DNA of 64,000 nucleotides from Deltaproteobacteria bacterium (GCA_029262275.1 JAJCZS010000042.1:1-64000), one strand, 5' to 3'. Numbered from the stretch's first letter, positions 48,441 to 59,059 are shown. A program made the numbers and translations. The notes: generated by a model not told the origin, from the letters alone.

Positions 48441-49930
48441 ATCAGTGAGCCCCCTGATAGTGAAGCTTTTCTTGCAAGGAGCTTCCAGTTTGATTGAGGA
48501 GCCTTTTCGGTCTCAGTAGTTTCTTCTACATCATCAACTGCGAGTGCTGCAGCAATCAATGCAGGCTCAATATCAACCTCTCCCGGTGTTAACAGTTCGG
48601 GGTGTCGCTCAATGAAACCAGTATCTAATTTTCCTTGTCTGAATTCTTCGTTATTCATTACACGTATAAGGAACCCTATATTTGTTTTTACACCAAGAAC
48701 TACATATTCTCTAAGAGCTGATGCCATTTTATCAATAGCTGCCTCTCTTGAGTCCGCCCATACAACTAATTTTGATAACATAGGGTCATAGTATGAAGTA
48801 ATTTCACAACCACTGTATATAGATGAGTCATCTCTTATTCCGGGCCCGCTGGGTGCTTTAACATATTGAAGCAATCCCGGAGAGGGCATAAAATTAGTTT
48901 CAGGATCTTCTGCATATACCCTACATTCAACTGCCCAACCGTTAATCTCTAAATCTTTTTGCTTGAAAGGTAGTTTTTCTCCATCTGCTATACGCACCAT
49001 CCATTTCACGATGTCAAACCCAGTGATCATTTCAGTTACTGGGTGCTCAACTTGGACACGGGTGTTCATCTCAAGAAAATAAAAATTTTCTTTTTGATCC
49101 ATGATAAATTCTACTGTTCCGGCGCCGCTGTAGTTAACTGCTTTTGCAATTCTAACCGCTACTTCACCCATTTTTTTTCTAGTTTTTGCACTAATAGCAC
49201 TTGAGGGTGCTTCTTCAATTACCTTTTGATGTCTTCTTTGAATAGAGCACTCACGTTCAAATAAATGAAGTGTGTTTCCATGAGTGTCCGCGATTATTTG
49301 TATTTCAACGTGTCTTGGTTGCTCAACGAATCTCTCCACAAATACTGAGTCGTCTCCAAAAGAGGAACGTGCTTCACTTTTAGCCATACGTAGCGAGCTT
49401 TCAAATTCTTCTTTATCTCTGACCAACCTCATTCCCTTACCACCTCCACCTGCGGAGGCTTTGATCATCACGGGGTAGCCAATTTTATCTGCAACTCCTG
49501 AGGCTTCTACATCAGTTACCGCACCGTCTGATCCGGGCACAAGGGGTACTTTTGATTTCTGTGCAATTTTTCTGGCCGTTATTTTGTCACCCATAAGCCG
49601 TATAGCTTCTGCAGAAGGGCCAATAAAAACTATCCCTTCTTTCTCACATCTCTTTGCAAACTCTTCATTCTCAGAAAGGAAGCCAAAACCCGGGTGAATG
49701 GCCTCAGCACCTGATTTCTTGGCAACATCAATTATTTTATCTATAACCAAATAACTCTCTGCGGGAGCTGGGGGGCCTATGTGATATGCTTCATCAGCCA
49801 AGGCTACGTGCAGTGATCTGCGGTCAGCATCTGAATAAACTGCAATAGTAACAGCGCCTAGCTCTTTACAGGCTCTGATTATCCTTACCGCGATTTCCCC
49901 TCTATTTGCTATAAGTATCTTTTTAAACAT
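48437..49930 (-). CDS. Biotin carboxylase subunit
   Basis: ATP-grasp enzyme that carboxylates biotin, 497 aa. It starts with KILIANRGEIAVRIIRAC, then IHPGFGFLSENEEFA, the glycine-rich ATP loop KASAGGGGKGMRLV, ECSIQRRHQKVIEEAPS and the metal/active-site segment MNTRVQVEHPVTE. It is followed by the carrier gene and preceded, 18 bases away, by the carboxyltransferase gene. A standard AccC would be about 450 aa; the extra 45 C-terminal residues resemble the alpha subunit of propionyl-CoA carboxylases. Confidence 0.95.
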   Translation of the reverse strand: MFKKILIANRGEIAVRIIRACKELGAVTIAVYSDADRRSLHVALADEAYHIGPPAPAESYLVIDKIIDVAKKSGAEAIHPGFGFLSENEEFAKRCEKEGIVFIGPSAEAIRLMGDKITARKIAQKSKVPLVPGSDGAVTDVEASGVADKIGYPVMIKASAGGGGKGMRLVRDKEEFESSLRMAKSEARSSFGDDSVFVERFVEQPRHVEIQIIADTHGNTLHLFERECSIQRRHQKVIEEAPSSAISAKTRKKMGEVAVRIAKAVNYSGAGTVEFIMDQKENFYFLEMNTRVQVEHPVTEMITGFDIVKWMVRIADGEKLPFKQKDLEINGWAVECRVYAEDPETNFMPSPGLLQYVKAPSGPGIRDDSSIYSGCEITSYYDPMLSKLVVWADSREAAIDKMASALREYVVLGVKTNIGFLIRVMNNEEFRQGKLDTGFIERHPELLTPGEVDIEPALIAAALAVDDVEETTETEKAPQSNWKLLARKASLSGGSLI

Positions 49931-49948
49931 TTAGTATTTCCTTTGCTT

Positions 49949-51493
49949 TTAAAGCGGAATGTTCCCATGCTTTTTAGGAGGAAGAGTTTGTCTTTTCCCA
50001 TCAAGCATATCAAATGCCGCAATCACGCGAGGTCTTGTATCTTCAGGTCTTATAACTTCGTCTACAAAGCCAAGCTCGGCAGCTTTGTAAGGATTTGCAA
50101 AATTTTCTTTATACTCTTCAATTAGCTTAGCTCTTTCACCTTCAGGGTCATCAGCCTGTGCAATCTGGCCGCGGGAGATAATGTTTACTGCTCCGTCAGA
50201 GCCCATAACAGCAATTTCAGCAGTTGGATAAGCCAATGTCATATCACCTCTAATGTGTCTTGATGACATAACATCATATGCGCCTCCATATGCTTTCCTG
50301 GTGATAACCGTAACCCTAGGGACGGTAGCCTCACTATAGGCGTAGAGGAGCTTTGCACCATGCTTAATAATTCCGCCCCACTCCTGAGAGGTTCCAGGTA
50401 GGAATCCAGGAACATCTTCAAAAGTTAAAAGTGGAATATTAAAACAATCACAAAATCTGACAAACCTGGCGCCTTTAATAGAGGCATCGATGTCAAGACA
50501 ACCTGCAAGCATGTTGGGCTGGTTTCCTACTATTCCTATAACCCGTCCTGCTAATCTGGCAAATCCTACAATAATATTTTTTGCGTAATGTTCCTGTACT
50601 TCAAAGAAATAACCTTCATCAACAACAGAGGTAACCACATCCTTCATATCGTAGGGTTTATTAGGATTTTCAGGGACGATTGATCTAAGCCCCATATCCC
50701 TTCGGTCCGAAGGGTCTTCTGTGGCAACCCTGGGAGGGTCTTCCATATTGTTTGAAGGCAAGAAACTTAGTAGTTCTTTTATTAATAGTATAGATTCTTT
50801 ATCATCTTCGGCGGCAAAATGAGCAACACCGCTTCTGGAGTTGTGAACTATTGCTCCGCCTAAATCCTCGGAGTTTACTTCTTCGTGAGTTACTGCCTTG
50901 ATAACATCGGGGCCAGTTATAAACATGTAACTCGTATCTTTAACCATTATTGTAAAGTCGGTTATTGCTGGAGAGTAAACGGCTCCACCAGCACATGGGC
51001 CCATAATTGATGAGATTTGAGGCACCACTCCAGATGCCAATACATTTCTTGAGAATATTTCAGCATATCCTGCAAGGCTCTCGACACCTTCTTGGATTCT
51101 TGCTCCACCTGAGTCGCTAAGACCTACTACAGGTGCTCCTACTTGCATGGCTAGGTCCATTATCTTGCATATCTTTCTGCCGTGCTCCATTCCAAGCGAG
51201 CCGCCAAAAACCGTAAAGTCCTGAGCATAAACAAACACCTTTCGACCCTCAACCTTTCCGTATCCGGTTACAACACCATCACCTAGGAATTTCTTATCTC
51301 CCATTCCAAAGTCATTGCATCTATGTACAACAAATTTATCGAGTTCTACAAAGGTATTCTTATCAAGAAGTAGGTCTATTCTTTCTCTTGCTGTAAGCTT
51401 GCCGTTGTCATGCTGTTTTTTTATGCGGGATTCTCCGCCCCCTGACTCGGCTTCTTTTTCTTTTTGTTCTAGTATTTCAATTTTTTCCTTCAT
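49949..51493 (-). CDS. Acyl-CoA carboxylase beta subunit (carboxyltransferase)
   Basis: 514-aa carboxyltransferase of the PccB/MmdA family. It moves CO2 from biotin to an acyl-CoA. Visible blocks: [17 protein letters not shown], the first oxyanion loop ([11 protein letters not shown]), [14 protein letters not shown], and [11 protein letters not shown], the second loop. Substrate is probably propionyl-CoA, possibly acetyl-CoA or methylmalonyl-CoA; the residue that sets acyl length cannot be judged by eye. First gene of a three-gene operon (beta, carboxylase, carrier). 3-hydroxyacyl-CoA dehydrogenase lies nearby on the other strand. Confidence 0.94.
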   Translation of the reverse strand: MKEKIEILEQKEKEAESGGGESRIKKQHDNGKLTARERIDLLLDKNTFVELDKFVVHRCNDFGMGDKKFLGDGVVTGYGKVEGRKVFVYAQDFTVFGGSLGMEHGRKICKIMDLAMQVGAPVVGLSDSGGARIQEGVESLAGYAEIFSRNVLASGVVPQISSIMGPCAGGAVYSPAITDFTIMVKDTSYMFITGPDVIKAVTHEEVNSEDLGGAIVHNSRSGVAHFAAEDDKESILLIKELLSFLPSNNMEDPPRVATEDPSDRRDMGLRSIVPENPNKPYDMKDVVTSVVDEGYFFEVQEHYAKNIIVGFARLAGRVIGIVGNQPNMLAGCLDIDASIKGARFVRFCDCFNIPLLTFEDVPGFLPGTSQEWGGIIKHGAKLLYAYSEATVPRVTVITRKAYGGAYDVMSSRHIRGDMTLAYPTAEIAVMGSDGAVNIISRGQIAQADDPEGERAKLIEEYKENFANPYKAAELGFVDEVIRPEDTRPRVIAAFDMLDGKRQTLPPKKHGNIPL

Positions 51494-51623
51494 TATCAGC
51501 TCCTTTGAAGGTCTTTAAGAGACCAAAACTGTACTCAGAAATTTTATAGTTGGCAAGTGCAGCGAAGCTCTAATAGTGTGCGGCAAATTTTGAATTTTAT
51601 TAGGATGTTTAAAGAGGCTAGAG

Positions 51624-52226
51624 CTATTTTAATTCCATGATTTTTTGCCAGAGTTTATTAACCTGGTTTTCGCTCTCTTCTAAGGTTCCAGTGTTGTCAA
51701 TTATATAGTCTGCATGCTGTGTTTTTTCTGAGGTGGGCATTTGTGAATTAATTCTCGATAATGCCTCATCTATGGAAAGCTCATTCCTCTTTTTTAGCCT
51801 CTCTATTTGTGATTCCTCATCCGAAGTTACCACAATCAGCTTCTCTATTAGATCTTTAAGTCCACCTTTTTCAACAATAAGAGCTGCCTCAATAATAACG
51901 ACCTTAGCATTCTCTCTTTTATATTGATCTACTTTCTTTCTTGCTGTTTGTATGATTACTGGATGAGTTATATCGTTTAATACTTTTCTCTTGTTATCAT
52001 CATTGAAAATAATGTCTCCAAGAGTTTTTCTATTTATAGTAAGATCCGGATTTAAAATGTCCTTGCCAAAAGCGTCCACTATTTTCTTCCATGTGGGCTG
52101 ATTAGGCTCAACAATCTTTTTTGCTATATCATCGACATCGATGACTTTAGCACCGAGGTTCTCAAGCATCAGTGCCACAACACTTTTTCCAGAAGCTATA
52201 TTTCCTGTGAGACCTAAAACCTTCAT
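51624..52226 (-). CDS. coaE: Dephospho-CoA kinase
   Basis: Last step of coenzyme A synthesis. 200 aa. The P-loop is GLTGNIASGKS at residues 5-15, followed by GAKVIDVDDIAKKIVEP, ITHPVI (the conserved HP), and VVTSDEESQIERLKKRN. The C-terminal YIIDNTGTLEE segment is typical. It stands alone, divergent from the dehydrogenase at 52346, with 120 bases between the two starts. Confidence 0.95.
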   Translation of the reverse strand: MKVLGLTGNIASGKSVVALMLENLGAKVIDVDDIAKKIVEPNQPTWKKIVDAFGKDILNPDLTINRKTLGDIIFNDDNKRKVLNDITHPVIIQTARKKVDQYKRENAKVVIIEAALIVEKGGLKDLIEKLIVVTSDEESQIERLKKRNELSIDEALSRINSQMPTSEKTQHADYIIDNTGTLEESENQVNKLWQKIMELK

Positions 52227-52345
52227 TGGGGTATTGTAATTTGGGAAACCCAGGGTTTCAAATATTTATATCTCTTATATAGTTTAAATCTACAGTTTGG
52301 TATACTAGAGGAGCTTTATATAGATTTTTAAGAACGGAGCTTTAT

Positions 52346-53215
52346 ATGTCTAAGAAGGTCGATGAAATAAAAAAAGTTGCTGTGGTTGGTGCTGGAACTA
52401 TGGGCTCTGGAATTGCTCAGGTTATAGCTTCAAACGATAGAGAAGTTTTATTGGTGGATGTCTCTGATGCGGCTCTTGATAGAGGTATACAGCTTATAGA
52501 GAAGAGCCTTGGTAGGCTTGTAAAAAAAGAGTCTATAACTCAGGAAGTTAGCAGCTCAATACTAGGGCGGATTTTAAAAACAACCAATTTTGAGGATTTG
52601 GGCGATGTTGACTTGGTTATCGAGGCTGCTTTTGAAGATGTGGATGTTAAAAAGGAGATATATAACAAGCTCGACAATATAACTGGCAAAGATGTTGTTC
52701 TTGCTACCAATACATCGTCTCTTCCAATAGTAGAGATTGCTGTCGGCACTGGTAAAGCCGACAAAATAGTGGGAATGCACTTTTTTAATCCTGCCCCTTT
52801 GATGAAACTTGTAGAAATAATAAAAACACTTGTTACGTCTGATGAAACTGCGCAGTTCGCATATGACTTTGCCTTAGCTCTGGGGAAAGAGCCTGTTATG
52901 ACAAAGGATAGCCCGGGGTTTATTGTTAATAGAATTTTAGTTCCAATGCTAAATGAAGCTGTTTTTGCTTATCAAGACGGAGTAGGATCGGCTGAGGATA
53001 TAGATAAAGCAATGGTACTCGGAACTAATCAACCTATAGGTCCTCTGGCATTAGTAGATTTGATTGGACTTGATGTGACTTTGGATGTTATGGACACCTT
53101 CTACAGAGAGTTTCAAGACTCGAAGTTTAGAGCGGCTCCACTTCTTCGCCAGATGGTGCGGGCGGGACAATTGGGGAGAAAATCAGGCAAAGGATTTTTT
53201 AACTACGATAAATAA
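52346..53215 (+). CDS. 3-hydroxyacyl-CoA (3-hydroxybutyryl-CoA) dehydrogenase
   Basis: NAD-dependent dehydrogenase of 289 aa, the size of stand-alone 3-hydroxybutyryl-CoA dehydrogenases. The NAD fold begins VAVVGAGTMGSGIAQV. The catalytic His lies in VGMHFFNPAPLMKLVEI, and the family signature DSPGFIVNRILVPMLNEAV follows, with GRKSGKGFFNYDK at the end. A TATACT element at about 52301 is a possible -10 box. It may serve butyrate-type or fatty-acid metabolism; neighbouring carboxylase genes fit acyl-CoA metabolism. Confidence 0.93.
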   Translation: MSKKVDEIKKVAVVGAGTMGSGIAQVIASNDREVLLVDVSDAALDRGIQLIEKSLGRLVKKESITQEVSSSILGRILKTTNFEDLGDVDLVIEAAFEDVDVKKEIYNKLDNITGKDVVLATNTSSLPIVEIAVGTGKADKIVGMHFFNPAPLMKLVEIIKTLVTSDETAQFAYDFALALGKEPVMTKDSPGFIVNRILVPMLNEAVFAYQDGVGSAEDIDKAMVLGTNQPIGPLALVDLIGLDVTLDVMDTFYREFQDSKFRAAPLLRQMVRAGQLGRKSGKGFFNYDK

Positions 53216-53224
53216 GCTCTGGGT

Positions 53225-54622
53225 TTATTCGTTAGGAATCACTGATATAGCATTGTTAAGACGCGCTATTACCTCGTCTTTTCCTAAAATATCCATTACT
53301 TCAAATATTCCCGGGCTTACAGTACCCCCGGTAAGAGCTACTCTCACAGGCTGTGCGATTTTACCTAGCTTAAGCTCCCTTTCTTCCATTACTTGATCAA
53401 ACACTTTGTGCATTTCATCCATGTTGAAGTCGGAGAGATTGGAAAGCTTATCTACAATGTCTTGAAGTACAGGTTTAATTTCTGATTTTAGGAATTTGTT
53501 TTTAGCTTTTTCTTCAAATTCGATCTCAGAAGCGTAGAAGTAATTAATAGAGTCTCTAATGTCTAGAAGTGTCTTAGCTCTTTGGCTTAACTCTTTTATT
53601 ATCTTAATCAACTTCTCGTCAAGCTCGACTTCAAGCCCGTTTTCCTTAAGAAGAGGTATTACAAGTTCGGCAATTTTCTCAGGCGGATCGTTTTTTATAT
53701 AATGGCTGTTTAGCCACTCTAACTTCTCTTCGTTAAATACCGCTGCAGACTTTCCTACATTATCTAGGGTGAACTTTTCTATTAATTCTTCTTTCGAGAA
53801 AATCTCCTGATCTCCGTAAGACCATCCCAGACGTGATAGGAAATTGATAATGGCTTCAGGCAAATACCCTCTATCTTTATAAGCCACAACTGAGGTTGCC
53901 CCGTGTCGTTTACTGAGTCTTTTGTTATCTGAGCCAAGTATCATAGATACATGGGCCAAGGTGGGCACCTCGTAGTTAAGGGATTTATATATTAGCACCT
54001 GTCTTGGGGTATTTATTAAGTGGTCATCGCCTCTTATCACGTGTGTAATGTTCATTGTGGCATCATCAACCACTACTGCAAAGTTATATGTTGGGAAACC
54101 ATCTCTTTTTAATATTATAAAATCATCTACCTCTGTCGCATCAAACGTAACTGTACCTCTTAGTTTATCTTGTACCTCTATAGTCCCCTCATCAGGTGTT
54201 TGCAAGCGAATAACATAGGGCACATCGGGACCCTCGTTTAATTTAGCCCACTCTCTTTTGTAGTGTAATACGTCCCCTCTGGATTGAGCTTCTTTCCTTT
54301 TCTCATCAAGTTCTTCGGGCGTCACATAGCATTTATACGCGTGACCTGAGTCTAGGAGCAGGTTTGCATGTTTTTGATATATCTCCAGCCTCTCTGACTG
54401 TCTAAACGGCCCCTCGTCCCAATCTAGTCCCAGCCACTCCATTGCATCTGTTATCTCGAGTATGGATTCTTCGGTGGATCTTTCCCGGTCCGTGTCTTCT
54501 ACACGAAGTATAAATTGACCGCCGGCATGTCTTGCGAAAAGCCAGTTGAAAATTGCGGTTCTAGCTCCTCCTACATGCAAAGAGCCTGTTGGGCTTGGAG
54601 CGAATCTGGTTCTAACTGTCAT
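53225..54622 (-). CDS. gltX: Glutamyl-tRNA synthetase
   Basis: Charges tRNA-Glu (and possibly tRNA-Gln). 465 aa. Start MTVRTRFAPSPTGSLHVGGA contains the HIGH-type motif (HVGG), and the KMSKS-type motif is KRLSKRHGATSV. The connecting segments YKCYVTPEELDEKR, THVIRGDDHLINTPRQ and FLSRLGWSYGDQEIF are characteristic of bacterial GluRS. It converges with the dehydrogenase, 10 bases apart. A glutaredoxin gene on the same strand lies upstream. Confidence 0.97.
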   Translation of the reverse strand: MTVRTRFAPSPTGSLHVGGARTAIFNWLFARHAGGQFILRVEDTDRERSTEESILEITDAMEWLGLDWDEGPFRQSERLEIYQKHANLLLDSGHAYKCYVTPEELDEKRKEAQSRGDVLHYKREWAKLNEGPDVPYVIRLQTPDEGTIEVQDKLRGTVTFDATEVDDFIILKRDGFPTYNFAVVVDDATMNITHVIRGDDHLINTPRQVLIYKSLNYEVPTLAHVSMILGSDNKRLSKRHGATSVVAYKDRGYLPEAIINFLSRLGWSYGDQEIFSKEELIEKFTLDNVGKSAAVFNEEKLEWLNSHYIKNDPPEKIAELVIPLLKENGLEVELDEKLIKIIKELSQRAKTLLDIRDSINYFYASEIEFEEKAKNKFLKSEIKPVLQDIVDKLSNLSDFNMDEMHKVFDQVMEERELKLGKIAQPVRVALTGGTVSPGIFEVMDILGKDEVIARLNNAISVIPNE

Positions 54623-54688
54623 GGGGGTGTTATCTTAATTTAGAGTTCTCTTGGAGTCAACACGGGTGGAGTCAACAGAGGACATATA

Positions 54689-55024
54689 TTATTCCTCTAT
54701 TTCTATTTCGAGCAGTTGATTGAGCTCACCTTTTCTTTCTAATTCTACGAGCTCATCATATCCGCCAACAAGCTCGTCATTTACTAAGATGATTGGCACA
54801 GTTCTCCATTTATGCTTATCTACAAGTTCAATTCTGAGCTCATGGTTTGATGTAAGGTCGATCTCAGTATACTCGACCCCCTTTTTAGTAAGAAGTCCTT
54901 TGGCCGCGTGGCAATATGCGCAATATGTGCTTGTATATATCTCTATTTTAGTCAAACTCTTACCATCCCTTCTCTCGTATAGCTGTTTAGGGTTTAGGAT
55001 GCTTGGTTTTTTCAATAGATTCAA
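54689..55024 (-). CDS. Glutaredoxin
   Basis: Small thiol-disulfide oxidoreductase. The glutaredoxin domain starts near residue 26 (KIEIYTSTYCAYCHAAKG), with the active site CAYC, TVPIILVND (cis-Pro loop) and GGYDELVELERKGEL. The first 24 residues are not part of the fold; a TTG at residue 24 (SLTKIE), about 70 bases downstream, preceded by GGTAAGAG, could be the true start, giving a standard 88-aa protein. It lies 67 bases upstream of gltX on the same strand. Confidence 0.93.
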   Translation of the reverse strand: MNLLKKPSILNPKQLYERRDGKSLTKIEIYTSTYCAYCHAAKGLLTKKGVEYTEIDLTSNHELRIELVDKHKWRTVPIILVNDELVGGYDELVELERKGELNQLLEIEIEE

Positions 55025-55098
55025 GTATTATTGAGAACCCATCGCGTTCTTTACATAATATCAAGGGTCTGTAAATCAAGCAATTTATAAAAGATTAT

Positions 55099-55647
55099 AT
55101 GAGAAAACTTCTAACATCCCTCACTTTATTAATTTTTATAACAGTTTTGAGCTCCTGTGGTGTAACGAAATTCGTCGGTTACTATGCCTCAGCGGGCGAT
55201 GAAGACCAGGGCGAGTTAAACGGACAGGTGTTTCAAACCGATGATACTTCCTACACAATAGGTGCTTTGCCCTCTTCATGGGTAATACAAGACATTGATG
55301 GTGGTGATTTAGCTTTTAGGAATACTCAGTTTGACGGCACAATGACAGTGGATTCAACGTGCAATGAGAAAAAGAAAAATTATAGCCTAAAAGCTCTCTC
55401 AGAATCACTTCTTATTGGTATTCATGGTAAAGAAGCTCTAGGGCGCGAAGAAATAACGGTAGACGGACAACCTGCACTCAAAACAATATATATAGGTAGC
55501 CTTGATAATGTCCCAATTAAAATTGCAACTGTAGTGCTTAGGAAAAATATATGCATATATGATTTTACTTATGCCTCATCTCCAGAGCATTTTGATATAG
55601 GAATAGTAGATTTTAATAATTTTTTATCCCAGTTTAAGGCCTTGTAG
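55099..55647 (+). CDS. Lipoprotein of unknown function next to MlaE-like permease
   Basis: 182 aa with the lipobox LSSC (Cys20). The mature part is mixed alpha/beta: YTIGALPSSWVIQDIDGGDLAFRN, then REEITVDGQPALKTIYIG and ICIYDFTYASSPEHFD. This pattern (a strand, then G(R/K)..... DG.PA....) resembles small lipoproteins sometimes found with Mla-type transporters; I do not recognise a named family. Its stop is 2 bases before the permease ATG, so the two are surely in one operon, suggesting a role in lipid trafficking or envelope upkeep. Confidence 0.7.
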   Translation: MRKLLTSLTLLIFITVLSSCGVTKFVGYYASAGDEDQGELNGQVFQTDDTSYTIGALPSSWVIQDIDGGDLAFRNTQFDGTMTVDSTCNEKKKNYSLKALSESLLIGIHGKEALGREEITVDGQPALKTIYIGSLDNVPIKIATVVLRKNICIYDFTYASSPEHFDIGIVDFNNFLSQFKAL

Positions 55648-55649
55648 AT

Positions 55650-56429
55650 ATGTTTGCAAACTATATCGAAAAAGTTGGATCCTATATATTAAACCTTATC
55701 GCAAGTTTGGGGGAGATACTTCTTTTCCTATACAAAGCGATTGTAGCTACTTTTACCCCTCCTTTTAACTTTAAACTAGTACTTGAGCAGATTGATGAAA
55801 TCGGATTCAAATCGATACCAATTGTTATAGCCTCAGCTATGGCCATAGGAATGGTAATGGTGGTTCAGTTAGCCTGGGGATTTGTAAACTTTGGAGCAAA
55901 GGGCTTAGTGGGGCCCCTGGTTTCACTGTCTTTTGTGAGGGAGCTAGGACCAGTCGTAGCTTCACTTCTTGTCGGAGGTAGAGTTGGTGCTGGTATTACG
56001 GCTGAAATAGGCTCGATGAAAGTTACTGAGCAGATAGATGCTATTAGAACCATGGGCGCTGATCCTATGAAGAAATTAGTAGCACCTAGGCTGCTAGCTG
56101 CTATTATATCGTTTCCAATCTTAGCTATGATTGCAGATTTCTCCGGCATATTGGGTGCTATGATTATGTCAAATGTCGATCTGGATGTTAAGCCACAGTT
56201 ATTTATTTCTACGATGCTAGAATGGGTAACAAAAGAAGATGTCATAAGCGGTATTGCCAAGACATTCTTTTTTGGAATTATTGTAGCAATTACTGGGTGT
56301 TATATAGGAATGAGGGCAAGCGGCGGTACCCAGGGTGTGGGAAGAGCTACTACAGAGACTGTTGTTGTGGCTCTACTTCTAATTATTGTTGGCGATTTTA
56401 TACTAACCAAACTATTTCTACTCTTATAA
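55650..56429 (+). CDS. MlaE-family ABC transporter permease
   Basis: 259-aa integral membrane protein with about five helices and the MlaE/YrbE signature: SLSFVRELGPVVASLLVGGRVGAGITAEIG, split across residues 90-120, and EQIDAIRTMGADPMKKLVAPR after it. MlaE-type permeases, with an ATPase (MlaF) and an MCE protein (MlaD), move phospholipids or other lipids between the inner and outer membranes. No ATPase or MCE gene is adjacent; only a lipoprotein precedes it, so partners must be encoded elsewhere. Confidence 0.93.
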   Translation: MFANYIEKVGSYILNLIASLGEILLFLYKAIVATFTPPFNFKLVLEQIDEIGFKSIPIVIASAMAIGMVMVVQLAWGFVNFGAKGLVGPLVSLSFVRELGPVVASLLVGGRVGAGITAEIGSMKVTEQIDAIRTMGADPMKKLVAPRLLAAIISFPILAMIADFSGILGAMIMSNVDLDVKPQLFISTMLEWVTKEDVISGIAKTFFFGIIVAITGCYIGMRASGGTQGVGRATTETVVVALLLIIVGDFILTKLFLLL

Positions 56430-56473
56430 TTCATTCTTGAATTTATGTAACCCAAATTATTAGTGCTAAACTA

Positions 56474-58021
56474 ATGTTCATGAAGCACAAGAGATCTCAA
56501 ACATCAGAAGGGATATTATTTACTGACCAATATCAGTTGACCATGGCGCAGTTGTATTTTACGTTGGGGATTCATGAAAAAGATGCGCAGTTCGATCATT
56601 TCTTTAGAAACTACCCGGACTATGGCTCTCATCAGGCAGGTTACTGTATAAATGCGGGACTTGAGTGGGCAGTAGATTGGATGACGAACTCTGAATTTAG
56701 TGATGAAGATATAGACCATCTTAGAGGGCAGAAAAGCCAAGCGGGAGAGGCCCTCTTTAAAGAGGATTTTCTGAGTTGGTTAAGGGAGAGCGGGAACTAT
56801 GGAAGTATTACCATGTTTGCTGTTCCTGAGGGCAGGGTCGTTCATCCGAATGTTCCTTTGACAGTAATACAAGGTCCTCTAGCTATGGCCCAAATTCTGG
56901 AGTCAGGACTTCTTAATAAGCTCAACTATCAAACTTTAATTGCAACTAAAGCTGCACGAATTAAAGACACCGCACGTGGACAGCCGCTTTTAGAATTTGG
57001 ACTTAGACGCGGACAAGACAAAGGCGTTAATGCCGGGGTGCGGGCCGCGCTAATAGGAGGGGCTGATTTCTCATCTAATGTTGGTATTTCTCACTCTCTT
57101 GGTTACCAGCCCAAGGGTACTCATGGACACAGCATGGTACAGGTCTTTATTGCTATGGGGGAGGGTGAGTTGGGGGCTTTCAGAGCTTACGCTGATCTAT
57201 ATCCTGATGATTGTCTACTTTTGGTAGATACTATTGATACTCTTGAAAGTGGAATCCCAAATGCAATTACTGTATTTGAAGAGCTAAAACGAAATGGGCA
57301 TGAACCTGTTGGAATAAGGCTCGACTCAGGTGACCTCGCATATCTCAGCATCCAGGCAGCAGCAATGTTGGATAAGGCAGGGTTTCCTAATACTAAAATA
57401 GTGCTTTCCAACCAAATTGATGAACTTGTGGTTTGGCAAATCATAACCCAAATAGAACAGGAAGCCTCAAAATTCGGGGTAGATCCAAGTAGACTCATAA
57501 AACGTCTGGTTTACGGTGTTGGAACTAATTTGATCACATCCAAGGGAGCGCCTGCTTTAGATGGGGTCTACAAAATGGTTGCTTTGTCTAACGGAGAGGA
57601 CTGGACGCCTTCTATAAAGTTGTCAGATTCACCTGAGAAAACTCATAATCCAGGAAGTAAGAAAGTGTGGCGGATTTACGACAAAAGGGGAATGGCCACA
57701 GCGGATCTTTTAACTATTGGGGAGACTAATCCCGGAGATATGGATGAAATCACTTTGCATCATCCCTTAGACCACACAAAATATAGGGTTTTAAAAAGTG
57801 CAGAAATTAGTAAAGTTGAACCGCTCCTAGAAAAAATTCTAAATAAAGGCAAGCTAGTCTACAAATTTCCATCGATAGAAGAAATCCGCTCCAGACGTAA
57901 AATGGATATGGACCATCTTGACTCAGGAATCAAGCGGATAGTTAATCCTCATATCTACCATGTTTCATTATCTGACGAGCTTTGGGGCCTAAAAAAACAG
58001 CTTACTAACTCAGCTGGTTAG
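56474..58021 (+). CDS. pncB: Nicotinate phosphoribosyltransferase
   Basis: NAD salvage enzyme joining nicotinate to PRPP. 515 aa. Starts with [15 protein letters not shown] (the LxTDxYxLxM start motif), then [29 protein letters not shown] (region of the phosphorylated His), RLDSGDL and LSNQIDEL, and the [20 protein letters not shown] block for phosphoribose binding. The MFMK start could be either the first or second Met. It converges with the nitrilase gene 13 bases away. Confidence 0.95.
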   Translation: MFMKHKRSQTSEGILFTDQYQLTMAQLYFTLGIHEKDAQFDHFFRNYPDYGSHQAGYCINAGLEWAVDWMTNSEFSDEDIDHLRGQKSQAGEALFKEDFLSWLRESGNYGSITMFAVPEGRVVHPNVPLTVIQGPLAMAQILESGLLNKLNYQTLIATKAARIKDTARGQPLLEFGLRRGQDKGVNAGVRAALIGGADFSSNVGISHSLGYQPKGTHGHSMVQVFIAMGEGELGAFRAYADLYPDDCLLLVDTIDTLESGIPNAITVFEELKRNGHEPVGIRLDSGDLAYLSIQAAAMLDKAGFPNTKIVLSNQIDELVVWQIITQIEQEASKFGVDPSRLIKRLVYGVGTNLITSKGAPALDGVYKMVALSNGEDWTPSIKLSDSPEKTHNPGSKKVWRIYDKRGMATADLLTIGETNPGDMDEITLHHPLDHTKYRVLKSAEISKVEPLLEKILNKGKLVYKFPSIEEIRSRRKMDMDHLDSGIKRIVNPHIYHVSLSDELWGLKKQLTNSAG

Positions 58022-58033
58022 CTTTCCCTCTCG

Positions 58034-59059
58034 TTAATTCTTGTTGGAAAGTTTATCTATTAGATTCTCAATCTTGTTTTCAAGCTCTACTTGTCTTTGA
58101 GCAATCTGTTCAACTGAATTTTGTAGGTTATGGAGGGAGGAAGAAGAATTCTCTTCCTTAATTTTAAGCTCCAAAATGTCAGGTCTAGAGAAATGCCCGG
58201 CTGCATCTATGACCGCTTTAGCACGCAAGATCATATCCATCTCAATGTCGGCATAGAGAACATCCTCTTTTCCGTAGACTGGCCCTGCAATGTATTCACC
58301 TCTCGGGTTAATAATGCCACTCCCCCCCGGGAAATCCCATAGGGTTTGTTTCTTAAGTGCGAAGCTATCAGGGATCATGTCTTCATTTATATATCCAGAC
58401 GATACAACCACGAAGAGCTGACCTTCAAAAGCATATTGGCGGCTTGCGAAGTCCATAGTGGGCTTAACAAATCCGTGCCCTGCCCAAAGCCCAGCGTGTA
58501 TCTGCTCACCTTTTGTGAACATGGCATATCTTGCAAGTGTGAGGTGGTGTTCATAGCAGAAGAATCCACCCAATTTACCCAGTTCAGTATCTAAAACTTT
58601 AATATCCTCAGCTCCACCCATACCCCATATACATTTTTCTGAGTCTATGGACATAAGTTTCCTATGTTTGCCAAGGACTTCCCCATTTTTGCCTAGATAT
58701 AAAATAGTGTTATAAAGCGTTCCGCCCTCTTTCTCATTTACTCCTATAACTACATATGCGCCAGCTTTTTTTGCAGCCTCGGCTAGCTTGTCAGTATCCT
58801 TGCTTGGGATTTCAATTGAGTTTTTGTGGAGTTCAGTAAAAGCGTCTATTACCTGTTTTCTGCCTTCGATAGTACCTAAATCTTTAGGCCAGTATGGATA
58901 ACAGGGAATAGTTGCCTCAGGAAATACTATCAGATTGGCTCCGTTTGAAGCTGCTTCTTCAATCAAACTTACCACTTTTCCAATGGTCTCATCTTTGTTT
59001 AAGAAAACAGGGGCCATCTGAACGGCAGCAGCTGTAAATTTGTTGCTTTCTGTATCCAT
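58034..59059 (-). CDS. Nitrilase-superfamily hydrolase
   Basis: Carbon-nitrogen hydrolase of 341 aa. The catalytic triad is visible: Glu in LIVFPEATIPCYPYWP, Lys in GKHRKLM, and Cys in GGFFCYEHHLTLARYAM. The position after the Cys-x-Glu core and the HAGLW segment are characteristic of true nitrilases/cyanide-type hydrolases, but the group has many amidases too. The last 45 residues are a Ser-rich linker and a coiled coil (VEQIAQRQVELENKIENL), unusual for the family and perhaps an oligomerisation extension. No nitrile-related gene is adjacent. Confidence 0.88.
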   Translation of the reverse strand: MDTESNKFTAAAVQMAPVFLNKDETIGKVVSLIEEAASNGANLIVFPEATIPCYPYWPKDLGTIEGRKQVIDAFTELHKNSIEIPSKDTDKLAEAAKKAGAYVVIGVNEKEGGTLYNTILYLGKNGEVLGKHRKLMSIDSEKCIWGMGGAEDIKVLDTELGKLGGFFCYEHHLTLARYAMFTKGEQIHAGLWAGHGFVKPTMDFASRQYAFEGQLFVVVSSGYINEDMIPDSFALKKQTLWDFPGGSGIINPRGEYIAGPVYGKEDVLYADIEMDMILRAKAVIDAAGHFSRPDILELKIKEENSSSSLHNLQNSVEQIAQRQVELENKIENLIDKLSNKN

